A DNA stretch of 64,000 nt from Devosia sp. (GCF_025809055.1 NZ_CP075529.1:2281501-2345500), one strand, 5' to 3'; positions 53,206-62,506 are shown, counted from the first letter of the stretch. The notes: generated by a model from the sequence alone, not told the origin. Translations and numbers: made by a program.

Positions 53206-53861
53206 TGGCCTGGACCCGCGATCAGATGGCGGCCCGCGCCGCCCGTGAACTTGAGGATGGTTTCTACGTCAACCTGGGCATCGGCATTCCCACGCTGGTG
53301 GCCAATTACATTCCGTCCGGCATGGATGTGCGGCTGCAAAGCGAGAACGGCATGCTGGGCATGGGCCCCTTTCCCTTCGCGGGAGAGGAGGACGCCGACC
53401 TCATCAATGCTGGCAAGCAGACCATCACGGCCCTGCCCGAGACCAGCTTCTTCTCCAGCGCTGACAGTTTCGGCATGATCCGGGGCGGCCACATTGACCT
53501 GTCCATCCTCGGCGCCATGCAGGTGGCCGAGAATGGCGACTTGGCCAATTGGATGATCCCCGGAAAGATGGTCAAGGGCATGGGCGGGGCCATGGATCTG
53601 GTTGCCGGGGTCAAGCGCGTTGTGGTGGTCATGGAGCATGAAGCCAAGGGTCAGCCCAAATTGCTCAAGGCGTGCAACCTGCCCCTGACCGGCCAGCGCG
53701 TGGCCGATCTGGTCATCACCGATCTTGGTGTGTTCACCATTGCACGCCGCGGCGCGACAAATATGGAACTCATCGAACTCGCAGATGGCGTCAGCGTGGA
53801 CGAAATAACTGCCAAGACCGAGGCGCATTTCACCGTCGCCCTTGGAAAGCACGCAGCATGA
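53205..53861 (+). CDS. 3-oxoacid CoA-transferase subunit B (AtoA/ScoB-like)
   Basis: 218 residues. [19 protein letters not shown] (in short [10 protein letters not shown]) and the catalytic Glu in [13 protein letters not shown] are diagnostic of ScoB/Ato[20 protein letters not shown], in short [12 protein letters not shown], is also conserved. Its start overlaps the subunit A stop by one base and its stop overlaps the thiolase start by four. Confidence 0.92.
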   Translation: MAWTRDQMAARAARELEDGFYVNLGIGIPTLVANYIPSGMDVRLQSENGMLGMGPFPFAGEEDADLINAGKQTITALPETSFFSSADSFGMIRGGHIDLSILGAMQVAENGDLANWMIPGKMVKGMGGAMDLVAGVKRVVVVMEHEAKGQPKLLKACNLPLTGQRVADLVITDLGVFTIARRGATNMELIELADGVSVDEITAKTEAHFTVALGKHAA

Positions 53862-55033
53862 GCGACATCGTCATTGTCGGCGCCGCCCGCACCCCCATCG
53901 GCAGTTTCCTCGGCCCGCTCAGCGCGGTGCCAGCCCATGATCTTGGCGCCACGGCCATAACCGCCGCACTCACCCGCGCGGGCGTCGCGCCCGGTGACGT
54001 CAACGAGGTCATCCTCGGCCAGGTTCTGACGGCCGGCGCCGGCCAGAATCCCGCCCGCCAGGCCGCCATCAAGGCTGGCATTCCCGCCTCGGCCACGGCC
54101 TTCGGCATCAACCAGGTCTGTGGGTCCGGTCTGCGCGCCGTGGCCCTGGGCATGCAGCAGTTGCAAGGCGGCGACGCCGATATCGTGGTGGCGGGTGGCC
54201 AGGAATCCATGTCCCTGTCACCCCATTGCCAGGCCCTGCGCCTGGGCACCAAGATGGGCCCGGTCGGCCTGGTCGACACCATGGTCAATGATGGCCTCGT
54301 GGATGCCTTTGGCGGCTACCACATGGGCATTACGGCCGAAAACGTCGCCAAGAAGTTCGGTATTTCCCGCGACCAGCAGGATGCCTTTGCCCTGGCCAGT
54401 CAGCAAAAGGCGGCCAAGGCACAGGCGGACGGGCATTTCACCGCTGAGATCGCGCCGGTCAGCATCGAAACCCGCAAGGGTACGACCATTGTGGACGCAG
54501 ACGATCACCTGCGCCCGGAAACCAGCGCGGAGGGCCTCGGCAAGCTCCGCCCCGCCTTCGACAAGGAGGGCTCGGTGACGGCGGGCAATGCCTCCGGCCT
54601 CAATGATGGCGCCGCGGCTCTGGTGCTGATGACCGAAGCCGAGGCTGTCCGACGCGGCCTCAATCCGCTGGCGCGCATTGCCGGCTGGGCCACGGCCGGC
54701 GTCGACCCATCGATCATGGGCACAGGTCCGATCCCGGCCTCGAAAAAGGCGCTGCTCAAGGCCGGCTGGTCGATCGCCGATCTCGACAGGATCGAGGCCA
54801 ATGAGGCCTTTGCCGCCCAGGCCTGTGCCGTCAATGCCGGCATGGAATGGGACAGCGCCATCGTCAATGTCAATGGTGGCGCCATTGCCCTCGGTCACCC
54901 CATCGGTGCCTCGGGCGCCCGCATTCTGGTCACCCTGCTGCACGAACTGATCCGCTCTGGCGGCAAGCGCGGACTGGCCACCCTGTGCATCGGCGGCGGC
55001 ATGGGCGTGGCACTCTGCATCGAGCGCGAATAG
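53858..55033 (+). CDS. Acetyl-CoA C-acetyltransferase (thiolase, AtoB/PhaA-like)
   Basis: 391 residues from the ATG at 53858. Active-site Cys88 in [14 protein letters not shown], catalytic His in [14 protein letters not shown], second Cys in [26 protein letters not shown] is typical of acetoacetyl-CoA thiolases. It cleaves acetoacetyl-CoA formed by the CoA-transferase into two acetyl-CoA, completing acetoacetate use. Convergent with the sugar ATPase gene with 16 bp between the stops. Confidence 0.93.
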   Translation: MSDIVIVGAARTPIGSFLGPLSAVPAHDLGATAITAALTRAGVAPGDVNEVILGQVLTAGAGQNPARQAAIKAGIPASATAFGINQVCGSGLRAVALGMQQLQGGDADIVVAGGQESMSLSPHCQALRLGTKMGPVGLVDTMVNDGLVDAFGGYHMGITAENVAKKFGISRDQQDAFALASQQKAAKAQADGHFTAEIAPVSIETRKGTTIVDADDHLRPETSAEGLGKLRPAFDKEGSVTAGNASGLNDGAAALVLMTEAEAVRRGLNPLARIAGWATAGVDPSIMGTGPIPASKKALLKAGWSIADLDRIEANEAFAAQACAVNAGMEWDSAIVNVNGGAIALGHPIGASGARILVTLLHELIRSGGKRGLATLCIGGGMGVALCIERE

Positions 55034-55049
55034 CCAGTATCGCGCCCCG

Positions 55050-56111
55050 CTAGAGTGCGGCCCCGGTTTGGGGATCGAAGAGGTGAACCCGCTCCGGCGC
55101 GATCTTGAGGCTCACCCGGTCCCCGGCCTTGAGCCCTGTGCGGTCGGACTGCACCAGCTGCACCGCGCCGTCGCGCGAGGTGAGGTAGGTCGCTGACCCC
55201 GTCGATTCCACCACGCCGATCTCGAGGTGGACGTCGCCAGCCGCATCAATGTCGAGATGCTCGGGCCGCAGGCCAACGACGATGTCGCGACCAGCCTCGA
55301 GCGTTCGGGACAGTTTCAACCGTCCCGCACCATCGGCCAGCACCACCTCCGCACCGTTCTCGGCCACGTGGCCAGCCATGAAATTCATGGCTGGCGAGCC
55401 GATAAACCCGGCCACGAAGCGATTGACTGGATGGTCGTAGAGGTCGAGCGGCCGGCCCTGCTGTTCGATGACCCCGTCTCGCATGACGACGACCCAATCG
55501 GCCATGGTCATGGCCTCGATCTGGTCATGGGTGACATAGACCGAGGTCGCGCCCAGCCGGTCGTGCAGCGCGCGGATCTCCTTGCGCATCTGCACGCGCA
55601 GGGCAGCGTCAAGGTTCGAGAGTGGTTCATCGAACAGGAATGCCTTGGGATTGCGGATGATTGCCCTGCCCATGGCCACGCGCTGCCGCTGCCCGCCGGA
55701 GAGTTGCCGCGGATAGCGCGACAAAAGATTTGCAAGGCCCGTCGTGGCGGCGACTTCGGCAGCCTTCTGGCGGGCCTCGGCCTTGCCGACACCGCGCAGC
55801 CGCAACGAGTAGGTCAGGTTCTCCTCCACCGTCATATGCGGATAAAGCGCGTATGACTGGAAGACCATGGCGATATCGCGGTGCCGCGGCGGCACGCCCG
55901 TCATGGTCTCGCCGGCAATCCGGAGCTCGCCCGACGTGATCGTTTCGAGCCCCGCAATCGATCGCAACAGGGTCGACTTGCCACATCCGGAGGGGCCGAC
56001 CAGCGCCACGAAACTGCCCTTGTCGATCGTCAGAGACACATTCTTGAGCGCGTGGAAGGCGCCATAGTGCTTGTCGATGGCACTGAGTTCGATCTGCGGC
56101 TGTGCACTCAT
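55050..56111 (-). CDS. CUT1 sugar ABC transporter ATP-binding protein (UgpC/MalK type)
   Basis: 353 residues. Walker A GPSGCGKST, signature LSGGQRQRVAMGRAI, Walker B FLFDEPLSNLDA, switch His in YVTHDQIEAM, and a TOBE/MalK regulatory domain from about 240. It is the last gene of the six-gene operon and overlaps the permease stop by four bases. It resembles the ATPase at 28195-29250 and the two may partly substitute for each other. Confidence 0.92.
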   Translation of the reverse strand: MSAQPQIELSAIDKHYGAFHALKNVSLTIDKGSFVALVGPSGCGKSTLLRSIAGLETITSGELRIAGETMTGVPPRHRDIAMVFQSYALYPHMTVEENLTYSLRLRGVGKAEARQKAAEVAATTGLANLLSRYPRQLSGGQRQRVAMGRAIIRNPKAFLFDEPLSNLDAALRVQMRKEIRALHDRLGATSVYVTHDQIEAMTMADWVVVMRDGVIEQQGRPLDLYDHPVNRFVAGFIGSPAMNFMAGHVAENGAEVVLADGAGRLKLSRTLEAGRDIVVGLRPEHLDIDAAGDVHLEIGVVESTGSATYLTSRDGAVQLVQSDRTGLKAGDRVSLKIAPERVHLFDPQTGAAL

Positions 56112-56935
56112 TTGAGGGCTCCCGAGGTAAGGCCGGAGACAATACGGCGTTGCAGGATGACGAAGGCGGCAAGGATCGGCGTCACATAGATGGCCGAATA
56201 GGCCATGATCGAACTCCAGTCGCTGGAATTGGGCCCCAGGAAACCTGAGAGGCCAACGCTGGCCGGCTGCAGACTGGGGCTCTGGATGATAGACTTGGAG
56301 TAGATGTACTCGCCAAAGGCGCTCATGAAGGTGAGGATGGCGCAGACGAGAATGCCGTTGCGGGCTAGCGGCAGGACAATGGAGAAGAAAGCTCCGACAC
56401 GCGAATTGCCGTCCACCAGCGCCGCCTCTTCAAGTTCGCGCGGCACGCTCATGAAGGTCGCCCGGACCAGAACCACGAAAAACGGCATGGCCTTGGCCGC
56501 GGCGGCGAGCACCACCGCCGTGCGCGGATAGTTGAGCAGGCCCACCTGGTTGAAACCCACAAAGAGCGGCGTCACCATGACCGATGCCGGCAGAACCTGC
56601 AGCATCAGCACGCAGAACAGCCCCACATCAACCCAGACATTGCGGTAGCGCGCCAGCACATAGGCGCAGCCTGTGCCCAGCACCACGGTGATGGCAGTCA
56701 CCCCGCTGGCGATGAGCACCGAGTTCCAGAGATAGACCGGCATGGTGCGGCGCGCCCAGACTTCGCCATAGACACCCGGATTGGGATCGCGCGGCCAGAA
56801 GGTGGGCGGGTTGGCGAACATTTCCGAGCCGCCCTTGAGGCTGGTGATATACATCCAGTAGAGCGGAAACAGGTAGATGGCGGCCAGGGCCAGCGCCACG
56901 GCCAGCAGAAACCACGGTGTATAGGTCCTGGTCAT
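56108..56935 (-). CDS. CUT1 sugar ABC transporter permease (MalG-like)
   Basis: 275 residues, about six helices. The EAA loop ELEEAALVDGNSRVGAFFSIV, in short EEAALVDGNS, and the N-terminal FPLYWMYITSLKGG match the second CUT1 permease. Four-base overlaps on both sides tie it to the other permease and the ATPase. Confidence 0.92.
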   Translation of the reverse strand: MTRTYTPWFLLAVALALAAIYLFPLYWMYITSLKGGSEMFANPPTFWPRDPNPGVYGEVWARRTMPVYLWNSVLIASGVTAITVVLGTGCAYVLARYRNVWVDVGLFCVLMLQVLPASVMVTPLFVGFNQVGLLNYPRTAVVLAAAAKAMPFFVVLVRATFMSVPRELEEAALVDGNSRVGAFFSIVLPLARNGILVCAILTFMSAFGEYIYSKSIIQSPSLQPASVGLSGFLGPNSSDWSSIMAYSAIYVTPILAAFVILQRRIVSGLTSGALK

Positions 56936-57846
56936 CCGCGCACCTCATGGCGCGTCGAGCGCACATAGACGACCGAGGCAAAAAGCACGAGCAGGAACAT
57001 CATCACGGACACGGTCGCTCCCTTGGCGAAGTCGTAAAGTTGGAAGCTCAACTGCCAGGACCAGTAGCCGGCGACATTGGACGTGTTGGCCGGACCGCCT
57101 TCGGTCAGGGCAGGAAAGAGATCGAACTGCTGCAACGTTCCGATCAGGCCGAGCGAGAGCACGGCACCGATGGTCGAGCGCATCATCGGCAGGGTAATGG
57201 TCCAGAACCTCTGGAAGGCATTGGCGCCATCCAGTTCCGCTGCCTCGTAGAGGTCGCGGGGTATGGCGGCGAGGCCAACCGAAAGCAGCAGCATGTTGAA
57301 GGCCAGGCCCAGCCAGATATTGGCGATGATCACTGCCCAGATGGAAAAAGCGGGATCCGATTTCCAGAAGATATTGGCATCGATGATGCCAAGTGCCCTC
57401 AGGATCACATTGAGCACGCCGAAATCGCCGGCCAGGATCCAGCTCCAGATGGCCCCGACCACCAGGCCCGGCATGACCCAGGACACCAGAAACAGCCCGC
57501 GAATGGTGGCCGACCCTGGAAATTTCTGGGCGAAGAACAGGGCAAGCGCGAAACCGAGCACAAACTGCCCGGCCATCGATCCGAAGACGAAGATCAGCGT
57601 ATTGCGCGTCACCAGCCAGAATTCGGGCTGCTGTACCACGGCGACATAGTTGTCAAAGCCGGCGAACGGGCGAATGAGCGAGCCGAGGGTGAACATATCC
57701 ACCTGCTGAAAGCTCATCAGCACATTGTAGATCAGCGGGGCTCCGGCCAGGGCCATCAGAAAGACCAGGGCAGCGCCGACCAGCAGGATGTCAAATCCCA
57801 CTCCGTCGCGCAGGGAACTGAGGGCCTTGAGCATCTGTGCCTCCAT
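56932..57846 (-). CDS. CUT1 sugar ABC transporter permease (MalF-like)
   Basis: 304 residues, about six helices. The EAA loop LYEAAELDGANAFQRFWTITLP (in short EAAELDGANAF) and the FPALTEGGPANTS stretch identify the first CUT1 permease. It is separated from the binding-protein gene by 59 bp that contain a strong hairpin. Confidence 0.92.
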   Translation of the reverse strand: MEAQMLKALSSLRDGVGFDILLVGAALVFLMALAGAPLIYNVLMSFQQVDMFTLGSLIRPFAGFDNYVAVVQQPEFWLVTRNTLIFVFGSMAGQFVLGFALALFFAQKFPGSATIRGLFLVSWVMPGLVVGAIWSWILAGDFGVLNVILRALGIIDANIFWKSDPAFSIWAVIIANIWLGLAFNMLLLSVGLAAIPRDLYEAAELDGANAFQRFWTITLPMMRSTIGAVLSLGLIGTLQQFDLFPALTEGGPANTSNVAGYWSWQLSFQLYDFAKGATVSVMMFLLVLFASVVYVRSTRHEVRG

Positions 57847-57857
57847 GCCTCATGTTG

Positions 57858-57889
57858 TAAAATGCCGGCCAGACACATGTCCGGCCGGC
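57858..57889 (-). terminator. Hairpin attenuator between binding-protein and permease genes
   Basis: On the minus strand a 12-bp stem (57864-57875 with 57878-57889, one G-U pair) with a two-base core is followed by ATTTTA. Placed 16 bp after the binding-protein stop, it should stop or stabilise most transcripts there, giving more binding protein than membrane subunits. Confidence 0.7.
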
Positions 57890-57905
57890 CAGGCGCTGGG
57901 AGGCG

Positions 57906-59132
57906 TTAGTTGACGATGCCGTCGATCGTGGCCTGAGCCTGGTTGAGGGCATCCATGGAGGACATCTGGCCGGTCAGGGCCTGTTGCATGGCATCGTAGA
58001 TAGCCTTCGAAATCTTCTGCCATTCCGGATGCGGTCCGCGCGGCTGGGCGAACTGCAACTGCTCCTGGAACACCTTGAGGGCCGCGTCCTTCTTCTCGAT
58101 GCCGGTCTCCGGCAGTTCGATATCGCCACGCGCCGGCAGATTGCCGAATTCAGGGAAGATACGATTGTCCTGGCTGGCGAAGAATTCGAGCAGGCGGAAG
58201 GCCTCGTCCGGGTGCTGCGTTGTGGACATGATGCCCCAGTCGAACCCACCCAGGGCCGACGAACGCTCGCCGCCTTCGGTGACTGTCGGCAGCAGCGCCA
58301 CGCCCCAATCGAACTGGGCATCTTCGACCATGCGGTCGACTTCCCAGGGACCGGAAATGGCCATGGCGGCATTACCCGAGTTGAAGGTGCCGGTGGAGTC
58401 CCACTGGCCCAGGCTCAGCACGTCCTTGGAGGCCCAGCCATTGTCGATCATCTGCTTCCACAGGTCGAGCACATGGGCAGCGCCCTCGGTATTGACCTTG
58501 TCATAGCCCCCGCCCGACATCTGGATGATCGGCAGGAACTGGAACGTGCCCTCTTCGCCGGCACGCGCCGAGAAGGTCGCGCCATAAACGCCGGCGGCCG
58601 GATCGGTCAGCTTTTCGGCATATTCGACGACTTCATCCCAGGTCTTGGGCGGCTCGCTCAGACCCGCCTTGGCGAACAGGTCCTTGTTGTAGAAGATGCC
58701 GATCGTGTCGGTATATTTGGGCAGGCCGAAGATCTTGCCGTCCCAGGTCACCGAGTTCATCGGGCCCTCGAAATAGTCGGCCTGGCTCAGCACTTCTGAA
58801 TTGGCGACGCGCTCGGTGATGTCGAGCATGGCACCGCGCGAGGAGAACAGGGCGAAGTCCGGATTGTCGAAGGACACGATATCGGGCGCATTGCCGGTCG
58901 CGAAGGCGCGCAGTGTTTCGTTGACCAGTTCGTCGAACGGCACGGCGCGGTATTCGACGACGATATCGTCATTGGCCTCGTCAAACTCCTTCGAATAGGT
59001 GTCGGCAATACCCGGGCGGTCATTGCCGTCGATCGACCAGACCTTGAGCGTCACCTGCGCATAGGCAGGTCCGGCCGCGACCAAAGCGCCCGCCGCCAGA
59101 CCGGCGAATAGACCAAGTTTAAAAATCTGCAT
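57906..59132 (-). CDS. CUT1 sugar ABC transporter substrate-binding protein
   Basis: 408 residues with a signal peptide of about 25 residues ending AYA and a family 1 binding-protein fold (VTLKVWSIDGNDRPGI; DIVSFDNPDFALF; GLSEPPKTWDEVVEYAEKL). A ribosome site GGGAGGA precedes the ATG. Ligand unknown; operon partners suggest a sugar or sugar derivative that is oxidised and isomerised. Confidence 0.92.
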   Translation of the reverse strand: MQIFKLGLFAGLAAGALVAAGPAYAQVTLKVWSIDGNDRPGIADTYSKEFDEANDDIVVEYRAVPFDELVNETLRAFATGNAPDIVSFDNPDFALFSSRGAMLDITERVANSEVLSQADYFEGPMNSVTWDGKIFGLPKYTDTIGIFYNKDLFAKAGLSEPPKTWDEVVEYAEKLTDPAAGVYGATFSARAGEEGTFQFLPIIQMSGGGYDKVNTEGAAHVLDLWKQMIDNGWASKDVLSLGQWDSTGTFNSGNAAMAISGPWEVDRMVEDAQFDWGVALLPTVTEGGERSSALGGFDWGIMSTTQHPDEAFRLLEFFASQDNRIFPEFGNLPARGDIELPETGIEKKDAALKVFQEQLQFAQPRGPHPEWQKISKAIYDAMQQALTGQMSSMDALNQAQATIDGIVN

Positions 59133-59202
59133 TATATCCTCCCTTGCGGCCCTCGGGCCGTTTGCGTGCCGCTCGGGTTCCTCTTCCCTTGCGGCTCTCC
59201 TC

Positions 59203-59234
59203 GCTGTCGTGGGCGGTGCAACGCCCGCGACAGC
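59203..59234 (-). other. Long intergenic hairpin upstream of the binding-protein gene
   Basis: Arms GCTGTCGTGGGCG (59203-59215) and CGCCCGCGACAGC (59222-59234) pair over 13 bp with one G-U and a six-base loop. No U-run follows on the minus strand, so it is more likely an mRNA processing or stability element than a terminator. A second small stem lies just before the binding-protein ribosome site. Confidence 0.55.
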
Positions 59235-59338
59235 ATCTCACTCTCCATGTGGTCCGGTTCCCCTCAGAACCTGGAACCACACGAACTGGTCATCTGTGGC
59301 GCAGGACCGCCACCGGGTGCGCCTCGCAGGCCCGACCC

Positions 59339-60241
59339 TCAGCCGGCGAGCGCCACATGGTCGCCGCCGCGCGCTGCCTTGAGATGGTTGAGCGCGTGAA
59401 TTTGTCCGGTCATTTCCAGATCATCGCGATAGACCGGGTCGTGCCAGCCCTCGATATCGATCGAGCCGCTCCACCCAGCCAGCCGCAGTTCCGAAATGAT
59501 GTCGGTCCAGTTGCTGTCGCCAAAGCCGGGCGTGCGCATGAACACGAATTTTTCCTTGCCGAAGATTCCGTGTTCGCGGATCACGTCCCAGCGGATGGTG
59601 GCGTCCTTGCCGTGGACGTGGAAGAACTTGTGCGCCCATTTGCGGATCTGCGGCAGCGGATCGATCAGATAGACCATCTGGTGGCAGGGCTCCCACTCGA
59701 GCCCGATATTGTCGTCCGGCGTCTCGTTGAACATCAGCTCCCACGCATCGGGATTGTGGGCGATGTTCCAGTCGCCGCTCTGCCAATTGCCATCCATGGC
59801 GCAGTTTTCAAAGGCAATCCTGACGCCCTTGTCGGCGGCGCGCTTGGCCAGTTCCGACCAGACTTGTCTATACCGCGGCAGGCTGTCGGTGAGCGGCTTG
59901 TTGCGGACGCGACCGGTAAAGCCCGCCACGCAGGTGGCGCCGAAATGATGGGCATTGTCGATGCAGTCCTTCCAGCCCTGCAGGGTCTGGCGGTCCATCT
60001 CCTGGTCTTCGAGCGGATTGCCGAACATGCCGATGGTCGAGATGGTGATGTCGCGATCCCCGATCGCGTCCTTGCAGCGCTTGCCCAGTTCGGCCAGGTC
60101 CTGGCCATTGGTCGTCTGCCAGAAGAATGGCTCGAAGCTCTCGAAACCGAGGCCCGCTATCTCGGCGATGCGCTCGGCCGCCTTGCCGGCGCTGGCGCTC
60201 ACCATAGTGCCGATACGAATGGATTTTGCGGGGTCGCTCAC
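59339..60241 (-). CDS. Sugar phosphate isomerase/epimerase family (xylose isomerase-like TIM barrel)
   Basis: 300 residues. An AP_endonuc_2-type TIM barrel: IAFENCAMDG, NIGLEWEPCHQ, FFHVHGKDA and SIDIEGWHD supply the Glu/His/Asp metal ligands of IolE/IolI/epimerase-like enzymes. Likely isomerises, epimerises or dehydrates the keto-sugar made by the adjacent oxidoreductase. It lies 9 bp downstream of that gene and 206 bp upstream of the binding-protein gene. Confidence 0.9.
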   Translation of the reverse strand: MSDPAKSIRIGTMVSASAGKAAERIAEIAGLGFESFEPFFWQTTNGQDLAELGKRCKDAIGDRDITISTIGMFGNPLEDQEMDRQTLQGWKDCIDNAHHFGATCVAGFTGRVRNKPLTDSLPRYRQVWSELAKRAADKGVRIAFENCAMDGNWQSGDWNIAHNPDAWELMFNETPDDNIGLEWEPCHQMVYLIDPLPQIRKWAHKFFHVHGKDATIRWDVIREHGIFGKEKFVFMRTPGFGDSNWTDIISELRLAGWSGSIDIEGWHDPVYRDDLEMTGQIHALNHLKAARGGDHVALAG

Positions 60242-60250
60242 GGGTTAACC

Positions 60251-61285
60251 TCAGGCTGAAATGGTGACGCGCTGGCCGGTCTTGGCGCTTTGGATGGCGG
60301 CAAAGACCATGGCCAGGCTTTTGATGTTGTCATTGCTCGCCGTCTCCGGCGGACGGCCGTTCTCGATGGCGGAGAGGAAATCGACGATGACGCTGGCATG
60401 GCCATGCGTCTGGTCAGGGTCGGTGGGTGCGGGAACATCGATATCGGCCAGATCGCGGAGGAAACCGGTCTCGCCATTGACCACGCGGGCCTGAAACTGC
60501 GCATCGCCGTCCCAGAGCAGCGTGCCCTTCGTGCCGATGATGCGCCAGGCGCTTTCCCAGCTCGTATTGGCCCCCTCGGCGGCCCAGGAACCGCGATAGT
60601 TGAAGACCACGTCGTCCTCGAACTCGAATATGGCATTGGCGGCGGCGCCGTGCCGGTACCAGGACCCTTTGGGATTGGTTTCAAGGCAGTACACGGCCCT
60701 TGGCGCCTTGCCGGCCATGAAACGGGCAGCGTCCAGGGTGTGGATGGCCATGTCGAGCAGGAGGACATTGTCCATGTCCTCACGAAAGCCACCGAAATGG
60801 GCGCCGATGAAGAAGTCGCAATTGAGACTGGTGATGTCGCCGAGCGCGCCGCTTTCGATCAGCCGGCGGATGCGGCGCACGCCGGAAATGAAGCGCCGGT
60901 TCTGGACGACGGCATGGACGCGCCCTGCGGCAGCGGCCTTGGCGACCAGGGCCCTGCCCTGTTCGATGGAAGTCGCCATGGGTTTTTCGCTCAAGACGTG
61001 ACAGCCGTGGCGCAGCCCGGTCTCGACCACATTGCCGCGCGCGCCGGGCACCACCACGTCAAACAGCAGGTCGGGCTTTGTTTGTGCGAGAACCGAATCG
61101 AGATCGGAGCCAGTCAGGGCCTCTGTGAGGCCAAACTCGCCGGCACGCGCCTCGGCCATTGCCGGGTCGAGATCGACGAGCCCGACGATCCGGATGCGGC
61201 CAGCCAGTAGCGGATGCTCCGCAATGGTCGATAGCCAACCCTTGGACATGCCGCCGCAACCAGCCAGCACCGCCGTGTAAACCAC
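60251..61285 (-). CDS. Gfo/Idh/MocA family oxidoreductase
   Basis: 344 residues from the GTG at 61285 with a GGGAGG site; the frame extends to 61306 but lacks a site there. The N-terminal Rossmann domain has AGCGGMSKGWL and CHVLSEKPMATS with the catalytic-region Lys of EKP. MDNVLLLDMAIHTLDAARFM gives the family His. NAD(P)-dependent oxidation of a sugar or inositol hydroxyl is expected. First gene of the operon, divergent from the LacI gene. Confidence 0.92.
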   Translation of the reverse strand: MVYTAVLAGCGGMSKGWLSTIAEHPLLAGRIRIVGLVDLDPAMAEARAGEFGLTEALTGSDLDSVLAQTKPDLLFDVVVPGARGNVVETGLRHGCHVLSEKPMATSIEQGRALVAKAAAAGRVHAVVQNRRFISGVRRIRRLIESGALGDITSLNCDFFIGAHFGGFREDMDNVLLLDMAIHTLDAARFMAGKAPRAVYCLETNPKGSWYRHGAAANAIFEFEDDVVFNYRGSWAAEGANTSWESAWRIIGTKGTLLWDGDAQFQARVVNGETGFLRDLADIDVPAPTDPDQTHGHASVIVDFLSAIENGRPPETASNDNIKSLAMVFAAIQSAKTGQRVTISA

Positions 61286-61350
61286 GAGAGACCTCCCTCT
61301 GGACATTGCCGTGCCCTTGCCCTCTTCTGCGGCAATCGGTCAGCACGTCC

Positions 61351-61364
61351 CGTAAACGTTTACG
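61351..61364. promoter_or_regulatory. LacI-family operator CGTAAACGTTTACG
   Basis: Perfect 14-bp palindrome with central CG, typical of LacI-family regulators, 65 bp upstream of the oxidoreductase start and 89 bp upstream of the lacI-family start. A degenerate second copy is at 61403-61416. Confidence 0.8.
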
Positions 61365-61402
61365 ACGTTAGCTTTGACAGGATTTCTCTGTCAATAGATT
61401 TC

Positions 61403-61416
61403 CGTAAACGTTTTTG
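61403..61416. promoter_or_regulatory. Second, degenerate LacI-family operator
   Basis: CGTAAACGTTTTTG matches the first operator at 12 of 14 positions with one intact half-site. Its centre is 52 bp from the first site, close to five helical turns, so both could be bound on the same face. Confidence 0.65.
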
Positions 61417-61453
61417 GCGATGTTGGAGTTGTGAGCATGAGAGGGCGCATTTG

Positions 61454-62485
61454 ATGACGGGAATCAGGCAGTTGGCGCAGCATCTCAACCTGTCCATCGG
61501 CACGGTTTCGCGCGCGCTCAACGGCAAGCCGGATGTCAACGATGAGACGCGCCGTCGGGTGCTCGACGCTGCCGCGGCCATTGGCTACGTGCCCAATCAG
61601 GCCGGCCGGTCCCTGCGCCAGGGCAATACCAATGCCATCGGGTTCATGATCGAATTGGGCGCCGATATCAACGGCAACAGTGACACCTTCTTCATGGGGG
61701 TCTTCGACGGCGTTCAATCCGTACTGGCCCGGCATCATCTCGATCTGGTGGCGCTGCCCTGCCCCACGGACGAGAACCCATCGGCCTATCTGCAGCGCAT
61801 GATCGGGCGGCGGCTGGTCGACGGCCTCATCATCTCGGCCACGCATCGCAAGGATCCGCGCATCGACCTCTTGATGGGCGCCCGCATTCCCTTCGTTGCC
61901 CTTGGCCGCTCGGAAACCCCGGGCGATTATCCGTGGCTCGATCTTGATTTCGACGGCGTCGCCCGGCGCGCCATCGACCGCCTGGTGGCCGCCGGCCACA
62001 GCCGCATCGCCGCCGCCGTACCCAGTAACGATATCAATCTGGGCTTCGTCTTTCTCGATGGCTACAAGGCCGCGCTCAAGCGCCACGGCCTGCCCTTCGA
62101 TCCGGGCCTGGTCATGCGCGTTCCGTCATCGGAACTGGGCGGCTATCAGCTAGGCCATGACATCCTGGCCATGGAGAATCGACCGTCGGCCATCGTGCTT
62201 CACTATGAGCTGCTGGCCCTCGGCCTATACCGGCAATTGGCCGAAGCCGGCCTCCAGCCCGGCCGCGACCTCGCCATCATCGGCTTCCGGGACAATCCGG
62301 TGTCCCGCTACATGTCGCCGCGACTGACCTGTTTCCGCTTGTCCCTGCGCGATCTCGGCATATCCCTGGCCGAGGCCCTGCTGGCCAACATGCCGGGCTA
62401 TGCCGATCAATATCCCCTCGGCGTGGTGCGCCGCGTGGTACCCATGGACCTGGTCGACGGGCGGAGCGATGTGCCGCCCGCATGA
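61454..62485 (+). CDS. LacI-family transcriptional regulator
   Basis: 343 residues from the ATG at 61454 (a TTG directly before it is also in frame). The helix-turn-helix IRQLAQHLNLSIGTVSRALNG, in short IGTVSRALNG, and YVPNQAGRSLRQG hinge are canonical; the remainder is a sugar-binding domain. Divergent from the oxidoreductase-isomerase-ABC operon, which it probably represses through the CGTAAACGTTTACG sites. Convergent with the malic enzyme gene with 21 bp between. Confidence 0.93.
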   Translation: MTGIRQLAQHLNLSIGTVSRALNGKPDVNDETRRRVLDAAAAIGYVPNQAGRSLRQGNTNAIGFMIELGADINGNSDTFFMGVFDGVQSVLARHHLDLVALPCPTDENPSAYLQRMIGRRLVDGLIISATHRKDPRIDLLMGARIPFVALGRSETPGDYPWLDLDFDGVARRAIDRLVAAGHSRIAAAVPSNDINLGFVFLDGYKAALKRHGLPFDPGLVMRVPSSELGGYQLGHDILAMENRPSAIVLHYELLALGLYRQLAEAGLQPGRDLAIIGFRDNPVSRYMSPRLTCFRLSLRDLGISLAEALLANMPGYADQYPLGVVRRVVPMDLVDGRSDVPPA

Positions 62486-62506
62486 CCGGGTTGTCTCCAA
62501 CCCCTG

